A stretch of 50,727 nucleotides of DNA from Paramacrobiotus richtersi (taxonomy: Eukaryota; Tardigrada; Eutardigrada; Parachela; Macrobiotidae): assembly GCA_034698045.1 (NCBI GenBank), contig JAQGAU010000040.1:1-50727 (forward strand), in the 5' to 3' direction. The position numbers and the translations under genes were made by a program. Positions 1-12,188 of this stretch are shown piece after piece; positions within the stretch are counted from its first letter, which is position 1; each line of letters opens with the position of its first letter. A model generated the notes under the pieces. The model saw only the letters and a list, made by a program, of their open reading frames with translations. It was not told the origin of the DNA and ran no database searches.

Positions 1-457
1 CCGTCCAACGACTGTTTTTACAAATGTTTTATCCCTGAACAAAGTGGATGTGAGTTCAATGTGGGTATCGACTATTCTTGTGAAGCAAAAAAAGCTGCAT
101 TTGTGTGTGTTGCTAGATTTTGTGAAAAAAACTGTCCGGAATTTTCGCGAATTTGCAAACTAATTTTTTAAAGCATAGTCGTCCATGAGCAAAGTGGTGC
201 AATGTCCTCAGTACACTTATTCTGCGGCTGCTGAATATCCCGATTCTTTTTTTAAAGGCTTTTTCAATTTTTTTTTAACAATTGTACAACATGTAGATGT
301 ACTGTTGGTCTTAGAAGCACATCAAGTTTTCCCTTGCGCATACACTGTTATCTGTAGCAATCGTGTGCTTGTATCGTTAGACATACAAGAGCAGCATCAT
401 CGGATCTCACCTCCAGGAAATTCTTTCCCGATAAGGTATCCATCCTTTTGTACTGCA

Positions 458-2365
458 TTACAACCTGATGATGAAGTTCAAAAATCTTTCATCAAAGATC
501 TGGAAGCTCCTTTGGCGCCATTTTTCTCTCAAAGAACGTAAAACAGTGGTCCATCTGTGTCGGGCCGAACGCAATGTCGAAGAGACCTTCGCCGACACCA
601 CCACGGATTTTTCGTTATCGTTTGGGACATTTTCATCATACCAATCCAAGAATTCGCCGTGAAGTTTCTGCAGACGGCGTGGAGGTAGATTATAGTCCAG
701 GAGGGATTTGACCATTCTCTGCAGCTGAACCTGCCTATTCCATTCCTGTGATCCTTTCTAGAGCTTCTTGGTGAGGAGCTCAAGGTGGTGATCGTACTGA
801 CCTATTAGCTCCATTATGATCATCGTCTTTTCGTCATCGCCTATCAAAACAAAATCTGAATACAGTTCTCCGTTGAGTTCAAATGTTTCCGGTTCATCCA
901 GTCAGCTGTCATTACAAGGAAGAACAACGTGTTCCGGTATTTCTGCTTTTTTCCTGATTGCCGTAGCACTGTTCTTGATGTATTCCAGAATTAGCCGGCA
1001 CAAAGTGGTACCATCGCAAGGTAGATGCAAGTTCTGATTGGCATCACCAGCTAGAGAGGTCAGTTCTCCGACCGTGCAGTTTTCGAAGGCAAGCACCTGC
1101 AGTTTAACACATGAAAAGGTTTGCATTTTCATGCGATCTTATAGACCTTCTGGCATCTACATACATCGACCTCGCGTTCAATGCCCGATTCTTCTTCGAT
1201 ATCCTTCAGAAGTGCGAAGGAAGATAGAGTGACCGCCTGGAAGATTAAACTGTACTCAACCGCTTTATGCGGTTACTTAAACAGACTTGCGTCGATTATT
1301 TCAAATTTCAAACCACAGATCTTTACTTGATTAATCAGCTCATCGGTATCCAGACCCTCTTCCGTGTGGTGATAAACCACGAGCCTGTAGTCTTCGGGAT
1401 GGGTGCCAGACTGCCAGGATATCCAAAGCGGCGTATCCTTCCACAGTGGTCTTTATTCACTTTTCTCGTTAAAGGGTTTTTATGTTGCACAGAAGATAAC
1501 GGAACACGGCCTCGGAACCGACGCCTTCGCTGTAAAGGGGAACGCATTCGCTCACTCGATTCCAGTGGGAAACCGGTTATGTCGTCCGACTCGAGTTGGG
1601 TAAAGTAGATTGGTACCGATGTAAGACCGTTTCGACCGTCTGCGGTCAGGTTAGACTGCTTACCGAAGGCAACAGTGTCGTCGTGCTCAGATATGACACT
1701 ATCAGAGTCCTCACTGGACACATCCGCTGGTAACACCGCACCTTCAAAACAAGCCGGTAAATATCACGTCACAAAGCCAAAGGACTGCAGTGCGGAGAAA
1801 AGAAGATTTGCAGCTCATACCAGATGGTTTTGCCGTTGCAGCGCTTCCGTCAGAAATTGTGGCTCGTGACGTCGTACCATAGGAACTGACGTCCTGAGAC
1901 TTTCTCAGTATTGCTTGTCCAACAAACGAATCGTTGGTCAGTATTTCATTCGAATCAGTGAATGCCGAAAGGTACATTTTACAAGCATTCATTGTAGCAG
2001 CAGTTGAGCAGCACACGATCGTTCAAGCCATCCGACTGGCTGCCGCTACAAACGACTTATTTTTAACTCTGCTGTAAAAATCAAATTGAAAAAAATTAAA
2101 TTCAACCTAGTTCGCTTTACTTACCCGTAAGCTGAAACGTAATCTCCTTTTCCGGCACCAGGAAGAGCTTCAGGAGATGTTCTTCTGGATTTTCAATCTA
2201 CAGTAAAGACGAGAGTATGTATTAATTGTAAATCGTCTGAATGAAGCTACTACTGTGTATTAACATACTTTGTCCTTAGAACAAAACGGAACGGAGTGGA
2301 CGCCTTTGTCCACTCCATCCAGTATACGTTCGACAGTGGCGCTGTCCGTGTGTTCACCAAGACCT
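458..2365 (-). pseudogene. Decayed multi-exon gene, family not recognised
   Basis: I do not recognise this gene. Two clean consecutive exons are visible on the minus strand. The first, 2363-2269, follows TTCAG, ends before GTATGT and contains TVERILDGVDKGVHSVPFC. The second, 2198-2125, follows CTGTAG, ends before GTAAGT and contains EEHLLKLFLVPEKEITFQLT. Their phases match. Further down the strand are protein-like stretches in changing frames: an acidic segment with SSEDSDSVISEHDDT near 1.7 kb, RLVVYHHTEEGLDTDELINQ near 1.35 kb, TTLCRLILEYIKNSATAIRK near 0.98 kb and LHGEFLDWYDENVPNDNEKS near 0.63 kb. In-frame stops and shifts separate them. The mix of good splice sites and broken frames suggests an old gene that has decayed in place. 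It could be the 3' part of the JmjC relic upstream on the same strand. Missed introns could explain some, but not all, of the breaks. Confidence 0.4.
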
Positions 2366-2875
2366 GAACAAAATACTTTAGAACAGAATGTGCAGCCGAA
2401 ATGCATCAATGGATATGTTTACCGTTCTTGAAGTCCTCACGCCTTTGTTTCAATACCGCCAGATTTTGCTGACTTGCAACTGGCTCACGCTTACACTTCC
2501 CACACGTGCACTGGAAACAGGTTCAAAGATTACTGGCATGAATCCACAAGAATTTGAAATGGTGATGCTGTAACTTAACCACATTATAACGAAATTTAGT
2601 GCATTGTGAAACTGATCACACGAATGTGGCAACTTCGTCTAAACTGGTAGATATGCTTCCATGCTTATAAACAGGCTCCAAAATCCTACTTTCACGATGA
2701 AATGTAGTTTGGGTATAAATAAAATGCTGTTTATACTGTTTAGATCCGACTTCGTACAGCGACTCTTTGCATTGCACCATCGTATACAGCAGCGTGCAAA
2801 CCTAAACTAAAATACTACCTCAAATTCGACGGAAGGAGAGCAAAATTCAACAAACAAGAGAAACAAAACACCTAC

Positions 2876-4060
2876 AGGCACATATTCTGCAAGTACGTTC
2901 AGCATCTCAAATGTCGCAAAATTCATCGCAACATTTCTGTTGACTGATGGATTGTATCCAAGATGATATGCCCCAGGGAATGTGATCACGTACATTCCGG
3001 CTTTCTGGCGAATCTGAAGTGAAGTAATCAGAAGTATCGACACTGAGACCAAACCATAAAGACTGATTATATGGTAATTCTGCACGCGGTGTCGAGTTAC
3101 TACGCCGTTCCACGTAGAGGGTTTTGTTCCGGGCCCGGTGGGGTCACAAGCATCTTTCGTTTTCAATCCAGCCATTTTTTCTGTAACCAGTTCAGCAATA
3201 AATGTGCATCTGACGCTCTACCTTTAACGTCTCTGTTCGAATTCTTCAACAAGCCTGGATAACAGCTTTACGTACACCGGAAGTGTGGACTATGACACAT
3301 GCTACGACGTCGTTCCAGACAATCTTAAACGAGGCAAACCTGGCCCTTTGTCTCGCTCTTTCTATTCAAAGTTACGCGGTATTACTTTCAAAAGCCTTGA
3401 ATACTTCCGGGAGATCGGCACCTGCTACAACCGTCCATTCCTACTCGCCTTCTTCCGCGTAGTTAATGGATCCAGAATGAAGGTCCTCCGTGTGACCCCC
3501 AAACAGCATACCCGCCATGCCACGGTACATCCACGGTGTGATAATGCCTGATTCATTTTCCGGGATCGATAGTAGCTAATGCAGCGGCAATTTCCATTCG
3601 AAATTCTGAACAACAAAATCATAGAAATTGAAAAATCAGTTTCGTTTCTCGTGAGCACAACTTTTGCGAAATTAAACCTAAACTCAGCCACAAGGCTGTG
3701 TATTCAAAACTAAATATCCTTCCACGTATTATAATTTAACGTCCAACTGTCAAACGACGTTTCCTAACGAGGACATGTGCGGAATTTTCCTTCAAGCTGG
3801 CTAGTTTTACGTTCTTCGTCTCCTGTCCACTGGAAAGATTTTGCCATGAACTAGTCGGGGCGAGCGTTCTCTGAGCTGTCGGTACACTTCTCCAGATTCC
3901 TGGGATAACAGTGCCGTCCTTCGTTTTTCAGCGCGACGATCTGATATTCTGTATAACCGAAGTTGTCGCCCGCCTTTCTCTTGTTTATATATACGGTTTG
4001 GTCGAATTTTACGTGGCGGTCCAAGCGCGCTTTATCAGCTGTTTCTCCACATTTCTTCAT
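2876..4060 (-). pseudogene. Broken JmjC-domain (KDM4-like) histone demethylase gene
   Basis: JmjC demethylases are Fe(II)/2-oxoglutarate enzymes that remove methyl groups from histone lysines in the nucleus. The blocks seen here follow the order of KDM4 proteins: FDQTVYINKRKAGDNFGYTE then YPRN (about 4000-3880), GIITPWMYRGM, the iron site HTED (3483-3494), SINYAEEGE, WTVVAGADLPEVFKAF, and a clean exon at 3013-2876 with KAGMYVITFPGAYHLGYN, which holds the second iron histidine, followed by AMNFATFEML. The exon has CAG and GTAGGT borders and 46 codons. The gene is broken. A TAG at 3441-3443 interrupts the conserved block just after SINYAEEGE. The frame shifts near 3560, before GIITPW, and the stretch between 3380 and 3013 is not open. 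Because introns remain, it is not a processed copy. The family assignment comes from remembered motifs, not from a search. Confidence 0.6.
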
Positions 4061-4439
4061 TTGGAAAGGATTACAATCTGAAAAAATCCAAATCTACAAG
4101 AGGCTCTACCGTTAAGTTGCGCTACCAAAAGCTAGGAGTAATCGGCATCGACAACACTCAGAAAACACATTGTTCTGAGGCAAAAGGCACGTTATTGCAA
4201 AGAGGGCAAATCTGTAGCACGGAAACGGACGATACTGGATTTATTTGTCAACCGTGCACATTTCTTCGTGTAATAAACTGGCAGTTGGTTAACAATTTCA
4301 TAATCGATAAAGTAAGCCGGAAGGAAAGGCTTGCTGTAAGTACGGAGAGCACTTGTCTCGCCACCGTGCATTGCAACAACACCGCTGACGTGATTAATTG
4401 CCTGTCCTAGCATAAGAACAAATCTGAACAAAGCAGCTC

Positions 4440-5590
4440 TAATAATACGCTAAGTCACAGGTGTACAATTAGAGTAATGTTCAAGTAATCAAGACAGCTT
4501 TACAGACGCTCTACATAGCATTTGTTCGGCAAAACAAAGCGTCAACCCAGAAAATCCAACGTTTGTTATTTCCAAAACTCCTTCAGACGGAAACGCGTAT
4601 CAGTCGTGCTATGGTCTGTTTGAAAAGATTCTAGCTGTAGCTAATGGAGTTGCCTCGATTGAGCAGTCGGGCGCTGAAATGCATTGAGTACACGGAACTG
4701 ATTTGGAAAGTGGTATAGCCTAGACTTTGCGTTATAAGAGCTTATTATACATAAGCGACTGAGCACACCGTTGTACCGTTTATAAACTTTTCAGAATGCC
4801 AGATTATGCATCCTGGCAAAATTATTTATTTGTTATTCAAGGAAAGCAAAAGTTTCACGAAACATTTCGACTGCGTCGATTGATCATTGACCATATAATT
4901 ATGGCGTATCAGCCGTGGTTAATATCGTCCCGGCAGATGATCGCAGCGTCCCGTTTTCCGTTCAGTTATGTTTAAACAACCTCTTTCTGGTAGTCGGAAT
5001 CAGTCTCATCAATTTTTTCAGTATTCGTGAAACAGCAGAATTGTTTAAAGTTCCATTGTACTTTTTTTAGTACAAGCTAAACGACAATGCCTTTTAAAGC
5101 CTTTTTTGTGATTTTGAATACGAAGAGGTTAACGTTGCTGTCTGGCGCGAACCGCGACGCCAACCATCGATTTCGAAACAAAACTGCAATTAAAACATAA
5201 TTTAAATGATACAAAATTACAATTTATTCCAAAGAAGCTGAAGATTGCACGCTGATTGGTTTTCAAAATCTAAAACTGGAAACAGGAGAGTCGGGGAGAC
5301 GGGACTATCTCTCCCAATTGGTGAGTACATGGCAACATCAGGTTTTTAATATTTTAGCAGTGTTGAAAAAGTTCAAACGCAGAAATTATTACACATAAAA
5401 AGAACGTGATAGCACAAGATATACTTTCATGCTTATTATAATACATCCATAAAAGTGATAAAACGGATAAATACTATACTCGTAAAGGTTGCTGCTGTTT
5501 CATAGCCAAAAACCCAGTGTTAGCGTCTTCAGTATGGCCGCCCATGGACGCAGTCAGATTCGGAAATGCCAGTGTGCAATTCCTTTTACA
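4440..5590. other. Stretch without a supported gene
   Basis: No long open frame, no convincing splice-bounded exon and no repeat structure was seen here. The block at 4431-4192 on the minus strand has protein-like composition (FLPAYFIDYEIVNQLPVYYT) and may be one more relic of the decayed genes on either side. Confidence 0.4.
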
Positions 5591-5624
5591 GCGGTTGCTG
5601 TGGTTTAGCGCAGTTGTTCCAAAC

Positions 5625-5695
5625 GGTGTGAATCGGTGTGTTTGGCGTGCATCGGTGTGAATCGGTGTGTTTGAATCGGTGTTTGAATCGGTTTG
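5625..5695. repeat. Short tandem repeat based on AATCGGTGTG
   Basis: The words AATCGGTGTG, ATCGGTGTG, GAATCGGTGT and GAATCGGTTT follow one another several times with TTTG or TTTGGCGTGC between them. It is an imperfect microsatellite of roughly 14-base period with no coding sense. Confidence 0.7.
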
Positions 5696-5882
5696 GCCTT
5701 GAAAAATAAAGGATTGTTTTCTTCATGTAACACAATAGTTAAGCAGAGGAAGAGCGAATCGGTACACAAAACATTGCGAAGAAAACGCATGGACGCAGTC
5801 ATTTCCTGTCTGTCTCTCTATCAAAACTGCTGCGCACCATACCAGTTTGGAACAAAAGGCGCGCAACTGTGCGGGTGCAGTC

Positions 5883-8211
5883 TCAATCGAGGCAACTCCA
5901 TTCTTTGTCTGTTCCTGAGCCGATAGACAAGCTGCTCCGCATTCCTTCTTGCTGGATTTTCCACAAGCTGGGATTAATCACACGACTGGTAGTTTCACAC
6001 GAGATGACTGATCGCGGCTCCGCGGATTGTTTGTTGTTCTGACGTCGTGATTTCTTAGGCTGTGGTCCCGCTGCCGGTGCCGAGAAAGCCGCATTGTCCC
6101 GTGCAACCCTTTCCCTCGTCTCCAGGCCGTCGGACGCGAACGATTTCAGCACGAGATATTCGTCCGAATCCCAACCGGTGTAAAATTTTTGTTTCTCGCT
6201 GTCGATGGTTTCTGGAAAAACGTATTTTATAGTATATGATACGGCCGTGATCTTGTTGTACTCGTCCTGTCAGTGTGAGGTGGTGTCGCCAATATTCACA
6301 ATCTCCACCGGGTAGGCTGTCACTGCTGGAAACATTTACGTCGGGCGTTCCTTATTCTTTCACTCGTTCCTCATCGCTGGGAAGGCTAAGAATGACACTA
6401 TCTGACCTGGCAGAATCAAAAGTCCTCGAGTCTTGGTCGAAACAGATGCATTAAACAAACCGGCCCCTTCTTTCTCGTTGCTCTCCACGGATCCAGCAGG
6501 ATTCATCGCTTCGGAGAACGATGTCCCATCCGTTTGTGCAAAACTTCACTCATCCAGAAAGCGGCAATTATTGCTTTGCTGAATGGGTTATTGTAGCTCC
6601 TCTGACAGTCATGCTTTCCCAGGAAGATCGATTGCATTGCATTCGGCCAACGCTGCAATATTATGGCTGCCAAAATTCAAAAGACTAGAGATGGTACTTA
6701 GCTAACGTACCGGTCTTAATCTCGCATGCATCAAGACTGCTGCTTGAGTCGGCCGACAGGAAACTGCTGTCACGACTGTCTGAGTCGAAGCTGTTGCTTC
6801 CAGAATCACTGCGGACGTCGGCACACTCAGAAGCCGAACCGGTAAGGAAATCCGGCATGAGATGAGCATAAGGAAAATCCGGAACGATCGTTTCGGAATT
6901 GGAAGTAAATGGCGAAGTCGCTGCAGCAGCGGGACGTTGAACAAAAACTGCATGCAGGAGCGCTCGATAATTGCTTTGGCGTTGATCAAATCAAAATCGT
7001 CTGTATCGGTAATCCCAGGATTTATTGCGATAACCTTCTTGAGAAACTACTGGTTTGTCCAGCATCTTCTGGGACTCTTCTGGATCTCTTCAAAGGTGGG
7101 ATTCTTAAATTCGGACGCCGGATAGATAACCGTGGCATCTTAGGAAAACTGGGCTTGACGTACGGAGTGCCCCGCCAGATTGCCTAAATACAGACTTCTG
7201 AGAGATACCGCAGAGGGTCGCTGCTCTTGTGGGCTGCTGCTTGACGGGGACACTGCCTCTGAGAGACGCTGTCTGTGTAATCCGGATTTTCCGTTTCGCT
7301 GCCATGCTTTGGATTCGTTCTTGTTGCAATGTCATTGTAACCCATTGTTGAGGCTGAACTCGGAAAAATTAGCGTAACACAAAACCGACCTAATTTCTCT
7401 GCTGTGACGTGTGAAAGTAAAAGCCGCGTTTCATCTGCCTGGATTTTAAGAATATTTTGCTGCCTGATAGACTTACCACAACGGCGCCACATTTCCTTCC
7501 GGCCGTGGTTATATCCGGTCTCCTGGGGAGTCGTTGAATGTCCGCGTACGTTTGCGGAAAGGGTCTTATGTGAGCCCCGAAGAGAGGGACTTCTTTGCGC
7601 AAATATCACACAGGTATATCCATGTTTGGTTCAATCGGTAACGTGCATGCCAGCTGTCTATTGCGACAGAACAAAACTCGTCAAACGCAAGCAATACAAA
7701 GGCATAAATCGACGAAATCCAGATTCGAAAGATTTTCCAGATTGGATATTTCTTTTTTAAAGGGTAGATTAGAGTACTTAGCTAGAGCTGGTACGGAATT
7801 CGATGCGCAGCGAGGTGCAGCGTATCTAATTTCACTGTTAATTCTCCTGCCGGGGAGTACCCCTTCGTGCAGCCTTCGCTCGCTACGCGAGTTGCGCGAT
7901 ACGCAACCACCGTAACGAGCGAAAGCCCGTTTGCAAATGGTGGCGCAACGAACATGGTGTCGGGTGCTTCAAATAAGGAAATTCCCTCGTGTCTTACATC
8001 AAGACCAATATGTTTAAATAGTATGCAATCTCGCATTTCGAATCAATTTTAGATGTTCCGCACGTAGCTTTGGCCTGCTTTGCATAAAACGGTCGACTAA
8101 ACTGAGCCACTGCTGACTCCTTTCGTGTACAACGAGGAATTTAGGATTCTCTGGCTTTGCTTGGTTGCTTTTACTTCGCAAGTTTTGCTGCATCCAATCT
8201 AACCAGAACAT
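5883..8211 (-). pseudogene. Decayed minus-strand coding relics, family not recognised
   Basis: Several minus-strand stretches have the composition of real protein but cannot be joined into one frame. From 5' to 3' they are: FLVVHERSQQWLSLVDRF (about 8130); GISLFEAPDTMFVAPPFANG (about 7960), one frame over; an exon-like block ending before GTAAGT near 7475; FDLINAKAIIERSCMQFLFN (about 6975); a serine/aspartate-rich block (SDSGSNSFDSDSRDSSFLSA) ending before GTACGT at about 6710; and a long block containing YNKITAVSYTIKYVFPETID, FYTGWDSDEYLVLKSFASDG and a basic QPKKSRRQNN. The last block contains a TGA at 6270-6272 in its own frame. This suggests a decayed gene or genes whose splice signals partly survive. 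No family was recognised, and it may or may not be the same gene as the JmjC relic downstream. Confidence 0.4.
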
Positions 8212-10579
8212 TTATTTCCCGTCGAAATGATACTGGCCTGAGACGGCTAGAAAAGGCAAGAACCAGTGGAGGGTTCCGATGTCATCCAGAAAACTGCCTC
8301 TCCTGTTCTCTTTTCTTTTGAAGTATGCAGAATATTACTGGATAAATTTCAAGAGAACTGAATTATTTTCCTGCAGCTGCCGTCGGATTTTCGCCAGGAA
8401 ACCAAATTTAATTTGGAGCAGTTTGTAAGTTCGGAACGAAGTTCGATTTCGTTGAAATTGTGATTGTGCTAAACGTTCCCTGTAGTTCAGCCAGTGTTCA
8501 TGTAGTGCAAACAGGGAAATCAGGATAATCTTTGCTTGCTTTTTGCAGTAACTGTATCATGATTCATGCGCCTTCGCCCGTTCCTGGCTGTTTTCCTGGT
8601 CATCGTGGAATTTCTTGATTAGCGCGAGTCTAATTTTCATTATGCATATTCTGTGGATAGGGATTATAGTGCGAGATTGCCTTTGAAGGTGAGATTAGTT
8701 GGTGGTCAACCGTTGACTTCTTTGTTTTCTTAGTTATCTGCTTTGATTTCACGGAGATTTCCCGTACGTTGTTTTAAAGATGAAAAGCCTTGGCTTTGCC
8801 GTAATATTTTTGAAGTATTAGTAAAGCAGATTGTACATAACAGTTGACATTACTGTTTCGGAAATTAAACCGAAAACATACATTAAAACACAAGTAATCC
8901 TTCGTCTTGAACTTGGAATTCACTCATTTGATCTTAGATCTGAATAAGAAATGATGGGAATAGTTCATAAATGCATAAAAAATATTTTGACAATAATATT
9001 TCACTAAATAAAAAAATTTTAAGAATCCTCCTTCAGGTTGACAAAATGAAACTTTCCTTGTTGGTCACGGTTGGAACGCTGAACTAAGGAAGCCTGTTCA
9101 ATTTATTGTTTTGGTAAGTTGATTTTTAAATAGTCTTCTTCGTAGAAAAGCACTTTTTGGTGTTCCTGAAAAATTGCTGTATTACCCAAGTTCATTTTGC
9201 TGTTCGTTGTCAGCTCATATTGTTTGGTTTTTTAACTTCTTTCCAGCAGAAAAATAGTTTCTTATTGAAGGAAAGCGGCGAATATATTTGTTCATACGAT
9301 TATCGTACAAAGTAAATATAACTAGCAAATAAATAATTTCTTATTGAGTTATGTTGTTTTAACATATACAGTAAAGAAAATAAATACAGTAACTGAATAT
9401 AGTTATTAGAATAAATACATTTGATACGGCAAATGTATAGTTAATACAATACAATTTATTAATAAATTAAACTGTTCATTTATCGATTGCTCATTTATTA
9501 ACTTCATTTAGTCATTTTAGTGTTATTTTTTGTTTAACTATTTTCGTTGAGAGTATTCTAACTAATCGTTTAATTTTATGAGTGTTTCTCATAGTGCAAT
9601 AGCAATCCGTTGAAAACCAGCGTCAATTAAGGCCCGTCCCCATCCCACACTTCCTCGTGCGGCTGTGTGGTGTGGTGGGTGGTCCCTTCGCCACCACCGG
9701 CACCGTCAGCTCCGTGTTGCAGTGTCGCGCTGCTACGTGAGAAAAATTCCCTTTAAGCAGGAATCTATCCCAGATATTCATCCCAGTCTCCCGGATGTTC
9801 ATCGGTCTCGATCCCAGTTCGCCCAACGGAAACCCCAGGGTCCTCGAAAATCCGCTGTTAACAGTGTACGCATGGAATACCTCGAGTTTGCAATTTGTTT
9901 GTTTTTATTGGGATTTGGTGTTCGAGCTGTGATAGGAGAAGCGGATTCTTGTTGTTTTGGTACTTTTTTGTGGTCAGTTGGCGAGAAATGCTATTTTACC
10001 GTTAAATTGACTATTCTTTATTGTTAGTTCGTAGCGGTTGGGTTGTTGTCGGTTGTCCTAAAAGTAAACAAAAGAAAAAATTGATCGAATTGTTGACTTG
10101 TGAAATATGGAAATACACCTTTACTGTATCTGTATTGATAATTTTTTAGTTATTTTCTAGATTTTGAATTAATTACTTTTAACTGTCATAAACGCTAGTA
10201 GTGACGATAATAAACGACTCAGGCATTTATAAATTTTGTTTTTAATAGATAACGGGTAAACAGTTTATCAAAAAGGCGAAATGCACCGCTTTCGCTGTTA
10301 TTGAAATTTCGCGCCGGTATGTATGTATAGTTTTGCTCGTTCACCGTATATCCGCTTTTCCAGGCTGTTTCCCATACGAATCAGTTGTTCTAACGCTAAC
10401 TTTCATTACTTCTGGCACTGGCGTTCATCAGTTTCTTTCTATCTGCCTTTGCAAATTTTATCTAGCTTGTGGCCGTTATACTGGTTTCCGAAAAACTCTC
10501 ACAGCCGGTAAAATCAAACTGAAACAGTTTCTTTAACTCTACGGCTAGAATGTCCCCATGTGCTTCTCAGTGAGCTTGT
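8212..10579. other. AT-rich stretch without a supported gene
   Basis: This is mostly AT-rich sequence with many T-runs. A GC-richer island at about 9630-9870 contains a small open frame starting near 9870 (about 52 codons, with a hydrophobic N-terminus EFAICLFLLGFGVRAVIG), but nothing supports it as a gene. No splice-bounded exon was found. Confidence 0.4.
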
Positions 10580-11029
10580 TTGGGTACAGGTCAACAGGAA
10601 TCAAACTGTCATCCGTCCACAAGCAAACTCATAAATCCCGAACGATCTGAATCAGATCAGCCACTGAATACGGTAAGACATACTGGCCAAAGGTCAGCGG
10701 TTGTGAGACGCAGTCGCACGAATAGCACGCAGTTCTCCAGGTTAAAAGGGTACGTTCCGGTTGGAGCAGTGGTCGTTGGCGGCATCGGACGGGCGAAAAC
10801 TAGGAGAACTAATTCGTCCCTGGGAACGTGGCAAGAAGCAGTCAGCTTTGCGTGCAGGGGAAGAGAGAAACATTTTACCAGGAAATGTGCGTCCGAAGTG
10901 TTGGAGGAGGCTATGTCGAGGAGGTGTGCCTTGCAACAAAATAAACAGGGTTTTGCACTTGCAGTTCTTTTACTTTCGTTCTTTCCAATTAGCGTGATCA
11001 GTTCAGTGAAGCGCTTTCTGATAACGTAG

Positions 11030-11154
11030 ACCATGTAGCGTTCCAACAAATTAACCGCACCGTAAAGTGAAACACCCGAAAGCCTGACTGGCTTGCTAAC
11101 ACAGAACCTGTAAAGCCAGTTCGTGTACTCTGACCCACGCTGTCGATATGGCAC
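11030..11154 (-). pseudogene. PHR-type domain fragment, N-terminal half, minus strand
   Basis: The minus strand reads YRFCVSKPVRLSGVSLYGAV. This resembles the strand pair near the start of PHR domains (V-x-[KR]-x-V-x-[LV]-x-G-x-[GS]-L-[YF]-G), known from BTBD and MYCBP2/Highwire ubiquitin-ligase proteins. The frame stays open down to about 10657, but that sequence was not recognised. The matching second half of the domain lies about 100 bp away on the opposite strand, so this is either an inverted exon of a broken gene or a remnant of a separate copy. Confidence 0.4.
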
Positions 11155-11256
11155 AGTTTGCGCGGTTGACGGGATATGGCACCCTTCCCCTTAGTGCTTT
11201 TGGTGCAGGGGAAAACAGTATTAACGTGGGGGAAAATTACCATCACCAGAAATCAG

Positions 11257-11538
11257 GCTGCTGATAACGTAAAATGGCACATTAAGTTACGCTTGTACAA
11301 GCAGGCTGAAAACGTGGGTGATGTTGATAACCACGGTGATTCACTGGATTCGAAGCCGAGTTCGCCGAATGATCAGCGGAACGAGGAAAGAAAGCCGCCA
11401 GCATTCGTTATGGTGCATGATCAGAATTATTTTCTGGCGGTTGGCGGAGGCCACGATGAACCTCGGTTGGTCGGATTGGTCCTGCACGAGCCGCTAGAAA
11501 TCGAATCGGGGAGGAATTATGTCCTGTATGTCGAATCG
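11257..11538 (+). pseudogene. PHR-type domain fragment, C-terminal half, plus strand
   Basis: This exon-like block starts after CAGAAATCAG, ends before GTGAGT and is open in phase 0 at both ends (94 codons). It reads WHIKLRLYKQAENVGDVDNH near the start and VGLVLHEPLEIESGRNYVLY near the end. The second motif fits the late strands of PHR domains, where a ligand-facing FxxPVxLxxGxxY pattern is usual. A middle segment rich in charged residues (SKPSSPNDQRNEERKPP) would be a loop. No following exon was found. Together with the minus-strand half at 11030-11154 it suggests a gene broken by a local inversion. Confidence 0.4.
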
Positions 11539-11639
11539 GTGAGTTGTGTATGACGAAGAAGATCACAGCTGCCCAGGCCCGAAATTCAATAAACTTCGAA
11601 AACTTTTATGCAGACATATAATGACACACTAAGCTTTGA

Positions 11640-11669
11640 AATATTCTGGCTGCCGTGAAGCAGCTGGGC
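11640..11669 (+). repeat. Left arm of a spaced inverted repeat
   Basis: AATATTCTGGCTGC, then GTGAAG and GCAGCTGGGC, matches the reverse complement of 12151-12188, which carries an extra eight bases in the middle (GTGAAGTGTGAAG in place of GTGAAG). The arms enclose about 480 bp. This may be a degraded non-autonomous DNA transposon. No target duplication was established. Confidence 0.5.
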
Positions 11670-12150
11670 CCCTTAATTAATTTAGAGGTACTCTTTATTA
11701 AACATTTTAACAATACTGTGTTATATTACGCATACGGCATACCGTAGAACCTGACGGCATGGACAACTAAAATTTTTTTTCAATCAACCTCCGCTTCTTC
11801 TCCACTTACCATCAACAAAACTAACAAGTTTAAGATTTTTTAGGACGATAAACAGTATCAAACAGGACAGAAAATGGGTAGCCTCGAGAGGTTGCGAGAG
11901 CTGCTAATTTTAATTAAACAACCCCCGTTTCGGCTTCAATAAAAACCGTTTACTTCAAATACTGGAACACCCCAAAAAGCACGCTTTTTCGGTTGTAATA
12001 TTTTCTAGTTTGTTCTATTCAGATGGTAGTTTCTTTGAAAACGAAGTGGTCTCTGATTAAACAGAATTTTAGTAACCAATGGCCCTGCCGTCTGGCTACA
12101 CCGTATGCGCATTCATAATACGTTGTGGTAACAAATCACACCCCAAAGAA

Positions 12151-12188
12151 GCCCAGCTGCTTCACACTTCACAGCAGCCAGAAATATT
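12151..12188 (-). repeat. Right arm of a spaced inverted repeat
   Basis: This reads GCCCAGCTGCTTCAC, then CAGCAGCCAGAAATATT. It is the partner of 11640-11669 in opposite orientation, with eight extra bases in the middle. Confidence 0.5.

Noticed and set aside
9870..10027. Small secreted peptide gene
   Set aside because: A hydrophobic start and a 52-codon frame alone are not enough; no splice, homology or context supports it.
10657..11154. Whole 165-codon minus-strand frame as one gene
   Set aside because: Only the first about 45 residues resemble a known domain; the rest has no recognised pattern and overlaps an equally open plus-strand frame.
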